A program made the translations under genes and the position numbers. From Clavelina lepadiformis (lineage: Eukaryota; Chordata; Ascidiacea; Aplousobranchia; Clavelinidae): 64,000 nucleotides of DNA. A model generated the notes under the pieces. The model was not told where the DNA came from and did no database searches. It worked only from the letters and a program-made list of their open reading frames with translations. The stretch covers positions 16,996,479-17,060,478 of the forward strand of contig NC_135243.1 in NCBI RefSeq assembly GCF_947623445.1. The letters run 5' to 3'. Every line of letters begins with the position of its first letter. Position 1 is the stretch's first letter. Positions 11,110 through 22,091 of this stretch are shown here, piece by piece.

Positions 11110-12912
11110 AAACAAGACATTCATACATTTCTAAAACTCCAACCCTTAATTACAAAGCGCATTCCTTATTTCTAGTTGTAGATTCATACTAAGTGCGATC
11201 TTTGCTTTTTTATAGTTTGATAAAAGGTTTTGTACGTTGACTCTTTTATAAAAAAACAATGTTTGGAATAACTAAATAATTGTGATGACGAGAACTGATC
11301 TCCCCAACCTGTATGGGTCAAAATCCACCCCATTGAGATGGATGACACTGATAAATGCTTTAAAAAATTGAATGTGTTTATACTAGAAATACCTGTTTAT
11401 AGGCAACATTTTGCAGTTGTCTACGTTGTTAGGAGATGAAGTTGCCCAAAATTACAGAAACTATATCTGACTCCACTTGCAATATAAGGTTGCAAATACA
11501 TCTCGGTAGACAAGCAAATAAATAATTTCACGTGCTGACAAATGTGATGTAACATAAGGTACTCGGTAGTTAACAACGTTGGACACGCAAGTGTATATAA
11601 AGAAAAATAATAATCAATGCAAAATCGTGAGTTAATGAGGATAATGTCCAAACCACTTTATCAAAGAAATGTTTAATCCGTATTCATGAAATCCTTGTCA
11701 AAATTTCTAATAACTGCACAACTTACAACTTTTAGGTTAAATTTAATCGCCAATGTGTGTTTGCAAACGCATCGGATGATACAACAAATCTTATTCATAA
11801 GTTTATGTGTGAATTGAGGACATTAAAACATAAGTTAAATGTCTTGATAAATAAAACTTTGCATACGACGTGATTTAGTTTCAAGTTTGTCTCTGCTCTA
11901 ATTATTTTCATTTGAATCATGATTTTCATCTTTTGAAATATTTTGTACATAAGACCTGTGGTTAAATTCTTAAGCACAATTATTTGTGCTCTTTGTGTAT
12001 GAATGAAAGAGATCATGAAAATGTAAACTTAAGACAAATTTTTTTATGAAATAGCAAGAGTTATTGCATTTTACTAAAGATGTAAAGGGCAACACATCAC
12101 CGTTGAAAAATATTAACTTCTAAGAGTGAATTCAGACCTATTTAACTTCATCGATTTATCAGGAAATAACTTAAGTAAATAGAAAGTATATTCAGCATAG
12201 GTGAGTAAGAAGCCAATAAAAAATTTGATTTTATTTCTATTAACATAGGAATTATAACAAAAGCATTCATCGTTGTAGGTAAATAAATCAAAAAGGTTTT
12301 AAAGTTTATTAAGGCACAAAATTATTTTGTGGTGGAACACATAACTTTAAATTTTCATGTTCTTTATATTGTTTAGTTTTGCATGTTTCATTGCTAGTTT
12401 TATGTCATCTATATGTGTTTATTTTCCTCTTATTTTGATTCAATGCTCATTATGTGCCACTTTAACTCTCTGCATTTTCTCTTTTGCTGCAATTAGCTAA
12501 ATTTTAGTGAGTTTTTTAATTACTTTCTCCGCTGCTTCATCTTTCTATTTTGTCTCTGATTCTTTTAATCTTAGTTTTGTGACAACTGCACTGGCAAATT
12601 TTTCTGCCATATGTCAGACTTATCTTAGGTCGTCATTATCACAATCTGCTGCTGCAAACATTCTGTTCTGCCAATGGCAGAATTCTGAGGTGAATGAAAG
12701 TTTCAAGTGAAGAAAGTCAGTTAAATAAACACTTATGCTCCTGCTTCTACAAACTTCTCATGTAATCCAAAACGCTGTGTAAAAATTACACCAAATCACT
12801 GGCTTGACATGACTGAACGTTCTACCGTACAATGCCATTATAACTCCTTTGGGAAAGTTTGACAGAAGTTTTTGTGGTCAATATCTGTCAGATATTTCCC
12901 ATTTTCCCCTCT
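11110..12912. other. No recognisable gene
   Basis: AT-rich sequence with short frames only; no element termini or RNA gene seen. Confidence 0.6.
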
Positions 12913-13372
12913 CAACCAACTCTCAACACTTTTGTTTCGGTTGACTGCAGATTTCTCAGCTTTGTGGAAAAATTACATCTGGATGATTGCTCGATGACGA
13001 CTAACTTGCTTGCCATGTCTGCTCATTTAACCACCTGGTGCCACTTTAACTCATTAAGGATAGTTCGACAACGTTAACCAACTCTCATCACTGTTCTGTT
13101 TCGGTCGAAAACTGCAGATTCCTCATCCTGTGGAAAAAAGTAAATCTGGATGATTGCTCGATGATGACTAAGTTGCTTGCTTGCCTTGGTTGAGATTAAT
13201 GAATTTGTGTGTTTCTGTTGCAAATATAAGTATTTTGGTGACTACTTTAACATCGTTTAAAATCAGCTGGACTCATACCGGAGGAGTTGCTATCTCCCAA
13301 CCAACTCTCATCACTGTTCTGTTTCGGTCGAAAACTTCAGATTCTTCATGATTGTGCCTTCGATGATGTGAT
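12913..13372. repeat. Diverged imperfect repeat, three copies
   Basis: A unit beginning ccaactctca(t/a)cac and containing gtttcggt...gactgcag/aactgcag and gatgattgctcgatgacgac occurs near 12913-13015, 13076-13175 and 13298-13370. Copies 1 and 2 match over about 100 bp; the third is shorter and more diverged. Spacing is irregular (about 163 and 222 bp). Confidence 0.7.
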
Positions 13373-15205
13373 GAAAGAAACAACATCTCAAAACAACATT
13401 TAACTCGGTCAATCTTCATTTGTGTTAAAGTCAATGAAGTTTTGGAGATTGAAGTTTTGGAGATTTAATGAAAAATATTTATGTGCTTGAAAAAGACGGA
13501 CATTACAGACTTCACACATTTCCATCAAAATTGAAGCTTCCTGCTTTTTGGAGTTTGTTGGAACATTCATTCTGTGTTTTTGATCCTATTCCTCGTCGAT
13601 CTTACAAGTTTAGCAGATACTTCATACCAATAGTTGTCGGTGTAAACATATTTCAAGACATGAATCTAAAGTTGACTTTGCATTGCTGACCAAGGTACAG
13701 TAAAGATTTCTTAGATCTCGTCCAGTGCAGTTGTCTGTTGATATTTCAAAATTGTTGTTGATTTGTAGTGTTAGTTAATTGTGCTTCAATTGGATGAATG
13801 ATAAATTTATGTGATTCATTAAAAAAGATTGGAAATAAAAAATTACAGTTAAAAAAGAGCGAAAAAAAGTGAAAAAAAAACATACGAAAGAAAAGAAAAT
13901 ATTTTTGCCTTATTACATGTGTTAATTTGTTGGTCTTTGTGTAGAAAACTATTAATTGTCTGTTGTGCTTGTGTGTGTGTTCCACCATATATCAGTTGAT
14001 TTTTACTCTGTGAAAAACCAATCCAACCAAATCAAACCAAAACAAAATTGTTTTCGAAGCATTGCAAAACTTAAGTTTAATCTGGTTTATCTTAAAGTTT
14101 AACGAACTGCAGCATTTAAGCAAACTTATTGTAGAATAGGATTAAGTGCAATACATTTGTGAACTTCATTTTGCAGAAGTTTTACTCAAATTAATTAAAA
14201 TGATTAAAAATTCAACTTTATTTTCCGACTTCGAATCACTTGGCCGTAAATTTACATAAAACCATTAATATCCTCCTTTTGTTTCAATGGCTTCAGAGTC
14301 TAGCATTATATTTTCCTAATCTCCGATCATACACAGTATTCAACCTTTAATATAGTTGGGCAATTCATGATTGAAACTCTAAGATTAAAACATTAAAAGT
14401 TTGAAAAATGTAAATGCAATGATTTTGAGCATTTCTTTTTCAAACCTTGCTGTGTAATTTACTGAAAATATTTAGCGCAGACATAACCAACCTCTTAAAC
14501 TTGCAAGTTGCAAATTAAATAGTTAATGAATAGGAGGTCGTCTTCCTTAAAAGGTCTTTTAAAACGCATGAGTAAGTGTGTTCAATGCAAGTTTTTACCG
14601 CGTCTAAGATGCGAGCTAACGGTAGCGATAGGGCATAGGGTATTAAATTAACACTAAATGAAAGCTTTTGTCTTGTTACAGAGTTGTCAAAATACATACT
14701 GACACTAGATAAACTAATCATTTGGTTGGAAATCACTAAATACCATAGGAACTGTTGCGTAACATGTGGCATTGTGATGGAATTTATAGGCCACAGGTTG
14801 GGGATTTCTGTCAGTTGTCAAATAAGTGAAGTCTTCCATCTTGCGCAAAGTGTTAAGATTGTTTCCCAATTTTGATTTCAACTTCCCTTTGTCATGGTTG
14901 GATGATTTTGGTACAAATTTCACAAAACCTGAGATGACTTTTTGTCACAAAACTTGTCTGATAAAATTTTTGCTTCTAAATTCCAGCATCAAGTCCAAAT
15001 CTTTTTTAGGAAATTAAATATCTCAAGATTATCAGTTTTGTTTTACAACAATGGAAAGTCCAGGAAAGAATGGTACCTTTTGGTTCAGGCGACTGAACAG
15101 ACAATAAGTGTTATAACAATACACATACAACTAAAAGCGCAGCATGTTCTTGAAGCACTTCTTCTCTTTAAATATTGCTACATACATATCTAGACAAGCA
15201 ATTAC
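13373..15205. other. No recognisable gene
   Basis: Contains an A-rich stretch near 13820-13900 and several short frames on both strands (14515-14923). None matches a family I can name. Confidence 0.5.
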
Positions 15206-15429
15206 CTTTGCCGTATTATCACGTCGCCGTTTATCGAGCGACATTACCAGCTCCTTGGCTCGTGCCTCATCCTTATGTTTCGCACCTTTCAGGTGTTTTA
15301 CCAAAAACTTTACATATTTATCGCATAAGGGACATTTGTCCTTGCTTTCACGAGCGAGCTCATTGTATGATATTTTATGAACCTCGCTGCAATGGCGACC
15401 AACATTCACCAACATCCTTTCGCATATGC
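15206..15429 (-). CDS. Candidate internal exon with zinc-finger motif
   Basis: An open minus-strand frame is bounded by an acceptor-like tttatgtttctag at 15430 and a donor-like AAAG|GTAATT at 15206/15205. The peptide holds CPLCDKYVKFLVKHLKGAKH, a C-x2-C-x11-H-x5-H zinc finger, followed by a basic helix-like region. An H-x4-H (HCSEVH) precedes it and could be the second half of another finger. No flanking exons were identified. It could be a host gene exon or part of a transposon-encoded DNA-binding protein. Confidence 0.45.
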
Positions 15430-15826
15430 CTAGAAACATAAAAGTCACAAAATAAACTAGGAAATAATGTTTTCAGGGCAGCTAAATAACAACCATTCTT
15501 GCAGTATTTTGCCTTTCTTCTGTAGTGACGCTTCTTCCGTTGCACCTCCTCTGCAGATCAACTTTTTGGTCGTTAGGATATTGTCACAGCAGTTTACTGC
15601 AGCACTCTTTGCCCTTAAACCATCCCAATCTCCGACTCCACTAAATACAAACTGGTGTTAAACATTGACATTAGGTTTAACATAGACTAAAAAATTATAC
15701 ATTTTCAAACATTTACAATAAACACACACGAACCAAGAATGAATGCCAGCGATTTTCAGCATTGATAACAGTAAATGGAAGAGTACAAGACTTGATCTTG
15801 CATTTTGGTTACATTCCACATCTGGC

Positions 15827-16230
15827 TCACTGGTTGAGATTCAGAGATGGTCTACCACGTTTCTTTATCTTATGCTTTCCTGCCAAAGTTAGAGCAGAAG
15901 CGATACTGCTGCGGAAATCTTTTAATGGAAAATGCTTTGGCTGGTTGTTCTGAGACAAATGTCTACGATATAACAGCCACACATTTAGCACTGCTACATC
16001 TAAACAATAATACACAATGCGCATGTACCATTTTTTGCTCCAGATGTCTGTGCATATAATTCTAGCATCATGTCGCACAGGTCTACTCCTCCCATGTGTT
16101 GGTTATATTCTTTCACAACGTTTGGCCTCTCCACATTGATCCTTTTCTTCTCAGCAACACTCCAGCGCTTGCACTTGTCTGCTGGATCAATGCTGCAGTA
16201 CATCGAAATCAAGTGGACAGCTTTGTTGCT
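15827..16230 (-). mobile_element. piggyBac transposase C-terminal fragment
   Basis: Two overlapping frames carry NKAVHLISMYCSIDPADK, KEYNQHMGGVDLCDMMLELY and then YCLDVAVLNVWLLYRR, ending with a basic KKRGRPS. These are hallmark blocks of piggyBac/PGBD transposases; the D in HMGGVDL is a conserved catalytic Asp. One frameshift lies between GGVDL...LELY and the CLDVAV block. The N-terminal half is absent: at 16230/16231 the frame runs straight into RLE-class LINE sequence. A dead DNA-transposon fragment. Confidence 0.85.
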
Positions 16231-16333
16231 ACTCTGTGTAGCCGTCCAGCACTCCAAATCGCCAAATAACTTTGCTAGGTCAGACGATCCCTGATGGTAA
16301 CCGTTCACTATTTTACGGAGCGAGTAAACCGGT
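16231..16333 (-). mobile_element. RLE-class LINE fragment fused to piggyBac
   Basis: Near-identical to the RLE-class LINE at about 23215-23303 (shared tcactattttacggagcgag). The translated GYHQGSSDLAKLFGDLECW matches NGYHQGLSDLAKDLECW there and CYHQGWSDLAKLFADLELW at about 27780. This is the linker just upstream of RT. The piece is only about 100 bp and is cut at both ends. Confidence 0.8.
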
Positions 16334-16658
16334 AGGATAGTCTCAGATAGGTGTTGTCATAGGCGCCGAAGTTTACAAAATGTAGGGCGGAAAAGTTAAT
16401 GGGTTCATATGTTTGGGAATTCCCCGTGTCAAGGATTGTTGTAAAAACACAATATAAGATAAAATATACTTGTAATCAACGTTATTTGCGACAACAGCCA
16501 TGCTACAAGTTTTTGCTTTTTATAAAAATTCTAGACTTGTTGGTTATGCTAACCTAACACTTATAGCTCAATGGTATTAATCGTCCGTGATTTTCTGCAC
16601 CTCTTCTAGTTTTGCTCTCCCTATTCTCTTTAAATTCTCCTCATGTGTCGTCCCAAGG
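16334..16658. other. Unassigned 325-bp spacer between element fragments
   Basis: No frame of note except a short minus-strand MTKNNLGTTHEENLKRIGRA near 16675-16585, just downstream of the zinc-knuckle ORF1 fragment; it may be more of that element. No termini or duplications seen. Confidence 0.4.
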
Positions 16659-17320
16659 TTATTTTTGGTCATTATGTTTATCTGTACAGACGTAACACGG
16701 CTTGAGTCTGTCCTTTAAACGTATAATGGAGAATTTGCTGCATTTACATCGTATATAGACTGCTGTACAACCTGCACAGTAGCTTGGGTGTTCAAAGTCT
16801 GGAGTTGAAGCTCGTGAGTCCTTGTTCTTTTTGATTTGGATGGCGTCTCCACAGAAGCATCCGAGGAGGCCTCCTGATCCGGGTCTCCAGCTGGAAAAAT
16901 CGTATATGCGGTCACAGTCTCCACCTCGCTGTACTTCTGTTTTTCCTTGATCTTCATTTGATTCTCCACTGATGTTCTTTCGCTTGCTCCCTCTGCTCTC
17001 ACTCTCCTCCTGCTCCGAGGGTTGCTCATGAGAGTCAGGCTCCTGGCTCTTCTCTGATGACAGCTCCGTTTTTGCTCGGCTCTTCCTTGCAGCCCGTCCG
17101 CTCTTTCCTCCTCGTCGTGACTCTTCTTTTTCTGCATGATCAGGGGCCACTTTATGGTTTTCGTTGGGGGAAGGTGATGGCTCCTCCTCATCCGATTTCA
17201 AATTTCGAGCGGTCGTCATCGGGACATCTTGTCCAACCGGGTTGTTCGTATTTTCCTGGCATCTCTTCGGGCACTCTTTAAATTTGTGTCCCTGTTCTGT
17301 GCAGTAAGAACAGGTTTGAA
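16659..17320 (-). mobile_element. ORF1 C-terminal fragment of a third LINE (LINE-C)
   Basis: The frame carries a CCHC zinc knuckle, CSYCTEQGHKFKEC (C-x2-C-x4-H-x4-C), followed by a long Glu/Ser/Lys-rich tail, as in Tx1/L1-type ORF1 proteins. It differs in sequence from the knuckles of LINE-A and LINE-B. It is joined in frame, after a QTC boundary, to the endonuclease part of LINE-B ORF2. The last part looks better in another frame (SSDASVETPSKSKRTRTHEL), suggesting one frameshift within the tail. Confidence 0.65.
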
Positions 17321-17987
17321 TTTGTCCTTTTGGGATGTAGATTCGGTCTATTCTTGTAGCTGATTTTTTTGTGATATTTGAGAAGACATTCTTTTGGGGA
17401 TGGAAGCTTCGGTAGGAATCGCATTCTTGAGTTTTGGTGATAAGGCTTCTTAGAGTTTCTTGATCTGGTCTTGCTTGGGTTGGATTTATGGTATCTTCAG
17501 AATCAATTATCATATTGAAGTCACCTGCCATGATGATTTCATTGGATGTATTCGATTCTATATGTTGTGCCAGTTGTAGAATTTGTTGTTTCCTGCAGAG
17601 TATGTTTTGGTATGCTCCTCCTGATTTTAGATATACGTTTATGATTGAGATTTCCTTGTCTGCAATGCTTATATTAAGTTGCTGGATTCTATTTTTGATG
17701 ATAATGTGTTGGTCTTTAAGAAGAAGTCTTTCTCTATTTTTCCGGGTGATGATACAAGTACCATTTTTGAAGTGTCTTGTGGTTGTTCTTTTTTCTACTG
17801 TATTTAGATATACTTCTAGGTTGACGTTTTGTGTCCACATTCGAATGGCTTCCTTGTCGATGAGGTGGGTTTCTTGAAGGCAGAGGATGTCTATCTCATT
17901 ATTAACTATGTATTGTTCTATGTCTTGTAGAGAAGGCATGATGCTGTTACAGTTGATTGATGCTATTACTATGCTAATGCCCTCCAT
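17321..17987 (-). CDS. LINE-B ORF2 fragment, APE-type endonuclease
   Basis: The fragment encodes residues 1 to about 222 of an ORF2 with exonuclease-endonuclease-phosphatase motifs: ASINCNS (Asn), ILCLQETH (Glu), MAGDFNMII (Asp/Asn) and RIDRIYIP (Asp). The final SDH motif is missing because the sequence switches to LINE-C ORF1 at about 17320, and RT is absent. ORF2 starts 14 bp after the ORF1 stop, the usual compact two-ORF LINE layout. It resembles LINE-A in design but only weakly in sequence. A closer copy lies at 26340-26858. Confidence 0.85.
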
Positions 17988-18000
17988 CGGAAAGATTTCT

Positions 18001-19140
18001 TCATCTGCTTGGTGTTTGGTGTTGTTTTAGTGAGGGGATGTTGATTTGCCTCTGTTTTTTTGATATGGGAGTGTCACTGCCAGATGTATTTCTTCCTCGT
18101 TTTTCTGTACCTTGGAATTTTTTGAGTGGGATAATAGTGTTGGCATCTTCCGCTTGCAGTATCTGGTCGAGAAGAATTACTGCTTCAGCGGTAGAGGTGT
18201 CTGTATCGGTTTCCATAGTTGTATTATTTGGGTTGACGTTGTTATCAGACCGTTCTTCTTCTTGGGAACTGTCTGTTTCCATATCAAGGCCTGTTTTGCC
18301 GGGTTTCTCGGTTTCTGTTGGGTTGTTGATGGTTTTAGAATTGCCTGCTTGGTTATCTGATTTTTGTGGAGCCTCTTGTTGTGGGGGAGTTTTGTTGAGT
18401 TTTGTTGTTTCATCTTGTGGGTTTGTTGATTTGGTTGCTGGTTTGTATTGTATGATTTTGTTGGAGGATGTGCCAACGAGGGCATTTCTATAGGAATTTC
18501 CTGGTCCCATCTGTGTGGATTGTGATGGTTGGGCGTTTCGTTTGGTACATTGTTGGATGGTGTGTCCAATCGCTTTGCAATAATTACATTTATTTCGTTC
18601 TCTTCTTGGTACTATGACTACTATGGGTTTTTCATTAATGGTTAGTTGTTCTGGAATGTTTTCCTCTTGGATGTCTTCAATGAGGAGATGGAGATAGGAG
18701 TTGCGAAACTCCGGGAATTTTTGGTAGTGGCCAAAACGTTGACGAAGGAGCTTGCCCCATTGTTGATTTGTAACGATGTTTGCGATTTCATTTAGGGGGG
18801 TTTCAAATGGGATGGGGTGTAAGGTGACGGTTGTTGCTGGAGGTCTTGGTTCCTGCACTGTAATGCCAATTTGTGTTCCATCAGGTAGATGGATTAGTTG
18901 TCTGTCGGTATATTTTTTCTTGAAGTAATTCATTTGTTCCGCACTATTTTCTTGTTTAAATATGACGGAGTATATTTTATTTAAGTGGTTTACTTGTGTG
19001 ATTCCAAATATTTCTTTTTTGGTGAAAGAGAAGGGTCCTCCTGTATGAAAAAGAGACATGAAGTCGCTGTTATTGAATGGGTATTCGTTAGAGATTTGTA
19101 CCTCGAATTGAAGGGTACGCACCTGTTTGAAAAAAACCAT
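18001..19140 (-). CDS. LINE-B ORF1 (nucleic-acid-binding protein)
   Basis: An open 379-codon frame begins MVFFKQVRTL, sharing MVFFKQ-RTL with the ORF1 of LINE-A, which fixes the start. Residues about 100-170 (ending KFPEFRNSYLHLLIEDI) resemble the RRM-like region before the knuckle in Tx1-type ORF1. A CCHC knuckle C185-C198 (CNYCKAIGHTIQQC) follows, then a Ser/Thr/Asn-rich acidic tail ending in basic KKQRQ. ORF1 would coat LINE RNA in the retrotransposition particle. Only about 70 bp of 5' UTR survive before foreign sequence at about 19215. Confidence 0.85.
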   Translation of the reverse strand: MVFFKQVRTLQFEVQISNEYPFNNSDFMSLFHTGGPFSFTKKEIFGITQVNHLNKIYSVIFKQENSAEQMNYFKKKYTDRQLIHLPDGTQIGITVQEPRPPATTVTLHPIPFETPLNEIANIVTNQQWGKLLRQRFGHYQKFPEFRNSYLHLLIEDIQEENIPEQLTINEKPIVVIVPRRERNKCNYCKAIGHTIQQCTKRNAQPSQSTQMGPGNSYRNALVGTSSNKIIQYKPATKSTNPQDETTKLNKTPPQQEAPQKSDNQAGNSKTINNPTETEKPGKTGLDMETDSSQEEERSDNNVNPNNTTMETDTDTSTAEAVILLDQILQAEDANTIIPLKKFQGTEKRGRNTSGSDTPISKKQRQINIPSLKQHQTPSR

Positions 19141-19217
19141 TTTTGAAGAATGGTATTGGTTAGGGAGATTTCCGAAAAAAAAAGGCGGGAAAACGAAAGC
19201 GTGGTTTTAGGCTAGGC

Positions 19218-19900
19218 CTAGTTAGAAAGCCTTCTAAAGGCAGGTGTTATTGCCCTCCGCTTGGCTTCCAAGGTCTGAGAGCTCCGCCGCCAGCTTGGGA
19301 ATGCTCCCGAACGGTCCGATCGATACTCAACCCGGAATGCCACCATGCTGGAACATGTTTCAGGACCTCCTCCATGAACGAATCGTGTCTCGCCTTGATC
19401 TCTGCCCAAACAGCTGGCCAGTGATTCAGAACATGAAGGAGGGTTTCATCACCGTAACCACATCTGCGACACGTGCTAGGATGGTTTCCCCCTGAAAACC
19501 AAAGAAATAGACCGCCCGAGTTGGGAGGAGGTTGAGGCGCGCCTTCAGTACAAAGAAGTACGCCGGAGTGGCCAGAGTCGACGGGCGTTTTATCCATGCA
19601 TTGGATGCTTCGTACATGGAGTGGGACGCCACAGTCTTCCCCTGGTCGGGGTGCGACGCCCACTGCGCCCTCCACCAACGAGCCGTCCGATGGTGGAGTT
19701 GACGGATAAGTTGCCGACGAGTCTGGGGGAGCACTCTGAAACCCCCGTCATCAGTCAATTGCAATTGACCTGTTGGGAGTGCGACCCAACGTATGCCGAG
19801 CCGGGAGCTCGCTGAGCGGACCTGGGCCCACACAGTCTGCGCCACCCGACAACCCGGAGAGCGAACTTCAGAGCTTCCAACTTTTTGACCACTCAGTCAT
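19218..19900 (-). mobile_element. RLE-class LINE C-terminal fragment (thumb, CCHC-like, RLE start)
   Basis: Two overlapping frames show RTARWWRAQWASHPDQ and VLKARLNLLPTRAVYFFG, then CRRCGYGDETLLHVLNHW, the C-x2-C-x8-H-x4-C region before the restriction-like endonuclease in R2-superfamily LINEs. Here the last Cys is Trp. KARHDSFMEEVLKHV and IDRTVREHSQ follow, as at the start of the RLE domain, and the copy breaks after GGALRP before the catalytic core. It complements the N-terminal halves at 22,092-25,036 and 26,959-29,644 and may be the same family. Confidence 0.75.
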
Positions 19901-20245
19901 TTTGTTGTCTAATTTTAATTTGATCAGTTTCGAACGGTATTCCGAAATAATTGCGTGGTGTTTGATCTGTGGAGCTAAATTATTAGGTATTATAAAGACC
20001 GTTCCAGCTTTGAAATATTTATTTTTCTCTTTCATGTCTGGGGCGTTGGTGAGAACTGTCAGGTTATTTCTTCTTTGCCAGATCTGGAGTTGTTTTGTGT
20101 CGATTCTGTGAGCTTCTTGAATTGCTAAAATGTCAATGTGGTATTTTTGAATGAGAAAGGGGATATGCTGAAGGGATTTGGTAAGACCATTACAGTTTAT
20201 GGTAGCTAGGGTTAAAGAGTTGTCTATGTTTTGGATTGTAGTCAT
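19901..20245 (-). CDS. LINE-A0 ORF2 start, truncated endonuclease
   Basis: About 115 residues align with the start of the intact LINE-A2 ORF2 at 33,783-37,259: TINCNGLTKSLQHIP, ILAIQEAHRID and YFKAGTVFIIPN. The catalytic Asn and Glu are present. The copy is cut at about 19900 by RLE-LINE sequence before the DFN, DR and SDH motifs. It starts about 40 bp after the decayed end of ORF1. Confidence 0.85.
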
Positions 20246-20287
20246 CGGATTTAATAGTCTGATACAGATTGTTCTTGGTATGAGTGT

Positions 20288-21320
20288 TTAAACTCGCTTG
20301 CCTTTGGGTTTACTCCCATGTTTGGTTTTCTTTGAAGTTGCTGGATGGTGTATGGGGGAGCGTTACCCTTGAGATCCTTTCAGCTGCGTCTCGGCCTCGG
20401 AGGTGTCTAGTGGAGAGACAGTCTGAAAGTCAGATGAGCTGCAGGATTCCTCCGACGTTGACGGGTCTTGGGATTGAGACTACGACAGAAGTGGTGTCCT
20501 GATCTTTGTCTGCCATAGAGTTGGCCTTGGTTTGTTTCGGAGAGGGGGCATCAGATTCTTAAATCATTGGAGGGTATGCAGGAGGGTTGGGTTGCTCCGT
20601 GGGAACGGTGGATGGTAGAGAGGTTTCATTTGGTGTTAGTTGTTGACGACCCCACGTTGAATTTGCAGGGAGGGCAGATTTTTTGTGGGAAGGAGGTGGT
20701 TTTTTCTTTTTTCTTTTGTTACAATTTTGAATGAGGTGGCCGAAATTCCTACAATAGGCACATTTACGAATAGGTAATCCCGGGAGGGACACTGATACAG
20801 GTTGGCTATTAATGATAATTTGCTTAGGGAGCAAATCCTCGTTGCGTTGATCGATCTGAAGGTGCAGAAACTCGTTATGAAACTGTGGGAATCCTTTATG
20901 GGAGCCGAATTTGAAGCGACGCAGAATGCCCCAACGTTGGGAACTTACCAGTTGTACAATTTCCTCATCGGGGATGTCGAGCGGGACTGGGTAGCGGGTG
21001 ATGGTAGTTGGTGTGGGAGCTGGTTCGTCAACCCACATGCGAATAGGTGTACCATTTTTAGGTACAATCAGTTGCCTTTGCGAGTATGTACTTAGCATTT
21101 TCTTGATAGCGCCTTTAGAGGCGTCATCTGGTTTGAAAGTAATTGAGAAAATTTTTTCTTTATGATCTGTTTGTGCCATTCCGAATATGTTATTGGAAAT
21201 TGATGTAAATGGACCGTCGTCAATAAATAACTCCATAAAGGAGGAGATATCAAAAGTTTCAATAACTTCGTTGGTGTCGAAGTGACACAGCAAGGTGCGG
21301 GTTTGTTTGAAAAAAACCAT
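20288..21320 (-). CDS. LINE-A0 ORF1, interrupted by a stop
   Basis: Start MVFFKQTRTLLCHFD at 21320. The RRM-like part (WGILRRFKFGSHKGFPQFHN) and CCHC knuckle (CAYCRNFGHLIQNC) are intact. The frame stops at 20559 where LINE-A2 has Glu (PPMI-stop versus LVIEESDA). The tail is still recognisable down to a KGKR-stop at about 20288. It is closer to LINE-A2 than to LINE-A1, so this older copy belongs to the A2 lineage. Confidence 0.85.
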
Positions 21321-21853
21321 TGCCGTTACAAGGACGTAGTAATAACACGTTAAAGTAGGTAGGACAAATTAATGTGGTAAATAGTGAGGATCCCGACAAA
21401 ATTTTAGAAAAATAAAGGCCGGTTACCATAAAATACAATGGGGGAATCCCAAAATCGGGTTAAAACGCGTGGTTGGCTGAAGATAGCCTAGAAATGCGCT
21501 AAAAATAGTAAAAAACACAATACAACAATAATATTCAGTACTTTTGACCACGGAATTAAGTTCCGTGACCTAAACACTATAAAAAACAATAAAAAGTAGC
21601 GCTGAAAAGCGCTGTTTAAGAGCGTAGATAGGGGTGCCACTCAGGCTTAGCCTACTGAGCAGGAAAAATCAGATAAAATACAAATATCAGCAGTTATGTT
21701 AAAAATTAAACAAAATGTAAATATAAAATTTACAGAAAATTACTTTATGAACAATTTAAAACACTCACCGACCCTTTAAACCGGCTAAAACCGGAGAAAA
21801 TGCCAAAAAAAGATCAAGGACCTGCAGAGCTCAAAAATGACGTCCGAGCACGT
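21321..21853 (-). other. LINE-A0 5' UTR with paired hairpins
   Basis: The 5' UTR runs from the U2 junction to the ORF1 ATG. It contains a perfect hairpin, CACGGAA-TTAA-TTCCGTG in either strand (about 21550-21572), and an agcgctgaaaagcgct hairpin (about 21598-21613). Both recur at the same relative place in LINE-A2. The 5' boundary lies directly against U2 nucleotide 44. Confidence 0.75.
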
Positions 21854-21877
21854 CAGATACTACACTTGAGAAGCGAT
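21854..21877 (-). pseudogene. RNU2: U2 snRNA 5' stub lacking 20 nt of stem I
   Basis: The minus strand reads ATCGCTTCTC followed directly by AAGTGTAGTATCTG. Relative to intact units, nucleotides 11-30 are gone, which removes most of stem I. The stub is abutted by LINE-A0 at the same place (nt 44/45) as in the other LINE-A copies. It is the oldest-looking LINE-A target junction in the window. Confidence 0.9.
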
Positions 21878-22091
21878 ACCTCCACATCTTCCCGGACTCT
21901 TTTTATTCTATTCAAAATCCTCCTCGACCTCCAAACGTTCCTATATCGCCCGCCACAAGACGCCAAACTGACAAACTCAACCAGCAAGCAAACAGACGAC
22001 AATCTTCTGGCCGCCGCCCAGTTACATGATTTGCTGCTTGATGGTTATTGGACCGTGACAGTGGAGATATTTTGTGTCTATCCCGTGGAGG
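21878..22091 (-). promoter_or_regulatory. U2 upstream flank (promoter region), old copy
   Basis: Near-identical to the flank of functional units (for example 39702-39920) although the gene it served is wrecked. It includes the AATAAAAAG-like box about 25 bp upstream of +1 and the CCAAT-type ggttattgg motif. It breaks at about 22091, where RLE-LINE RT sequence begins. Confidence 0.75.

Noticed and set aside
14714-14923. Minus-strand frame with TYLTTDRNPQPVAYKFHH as more of the piggyBac element
   Set aside because: It lies downstream of the transposase C-terminus and does not match piggyBac blocks; left unassigned.
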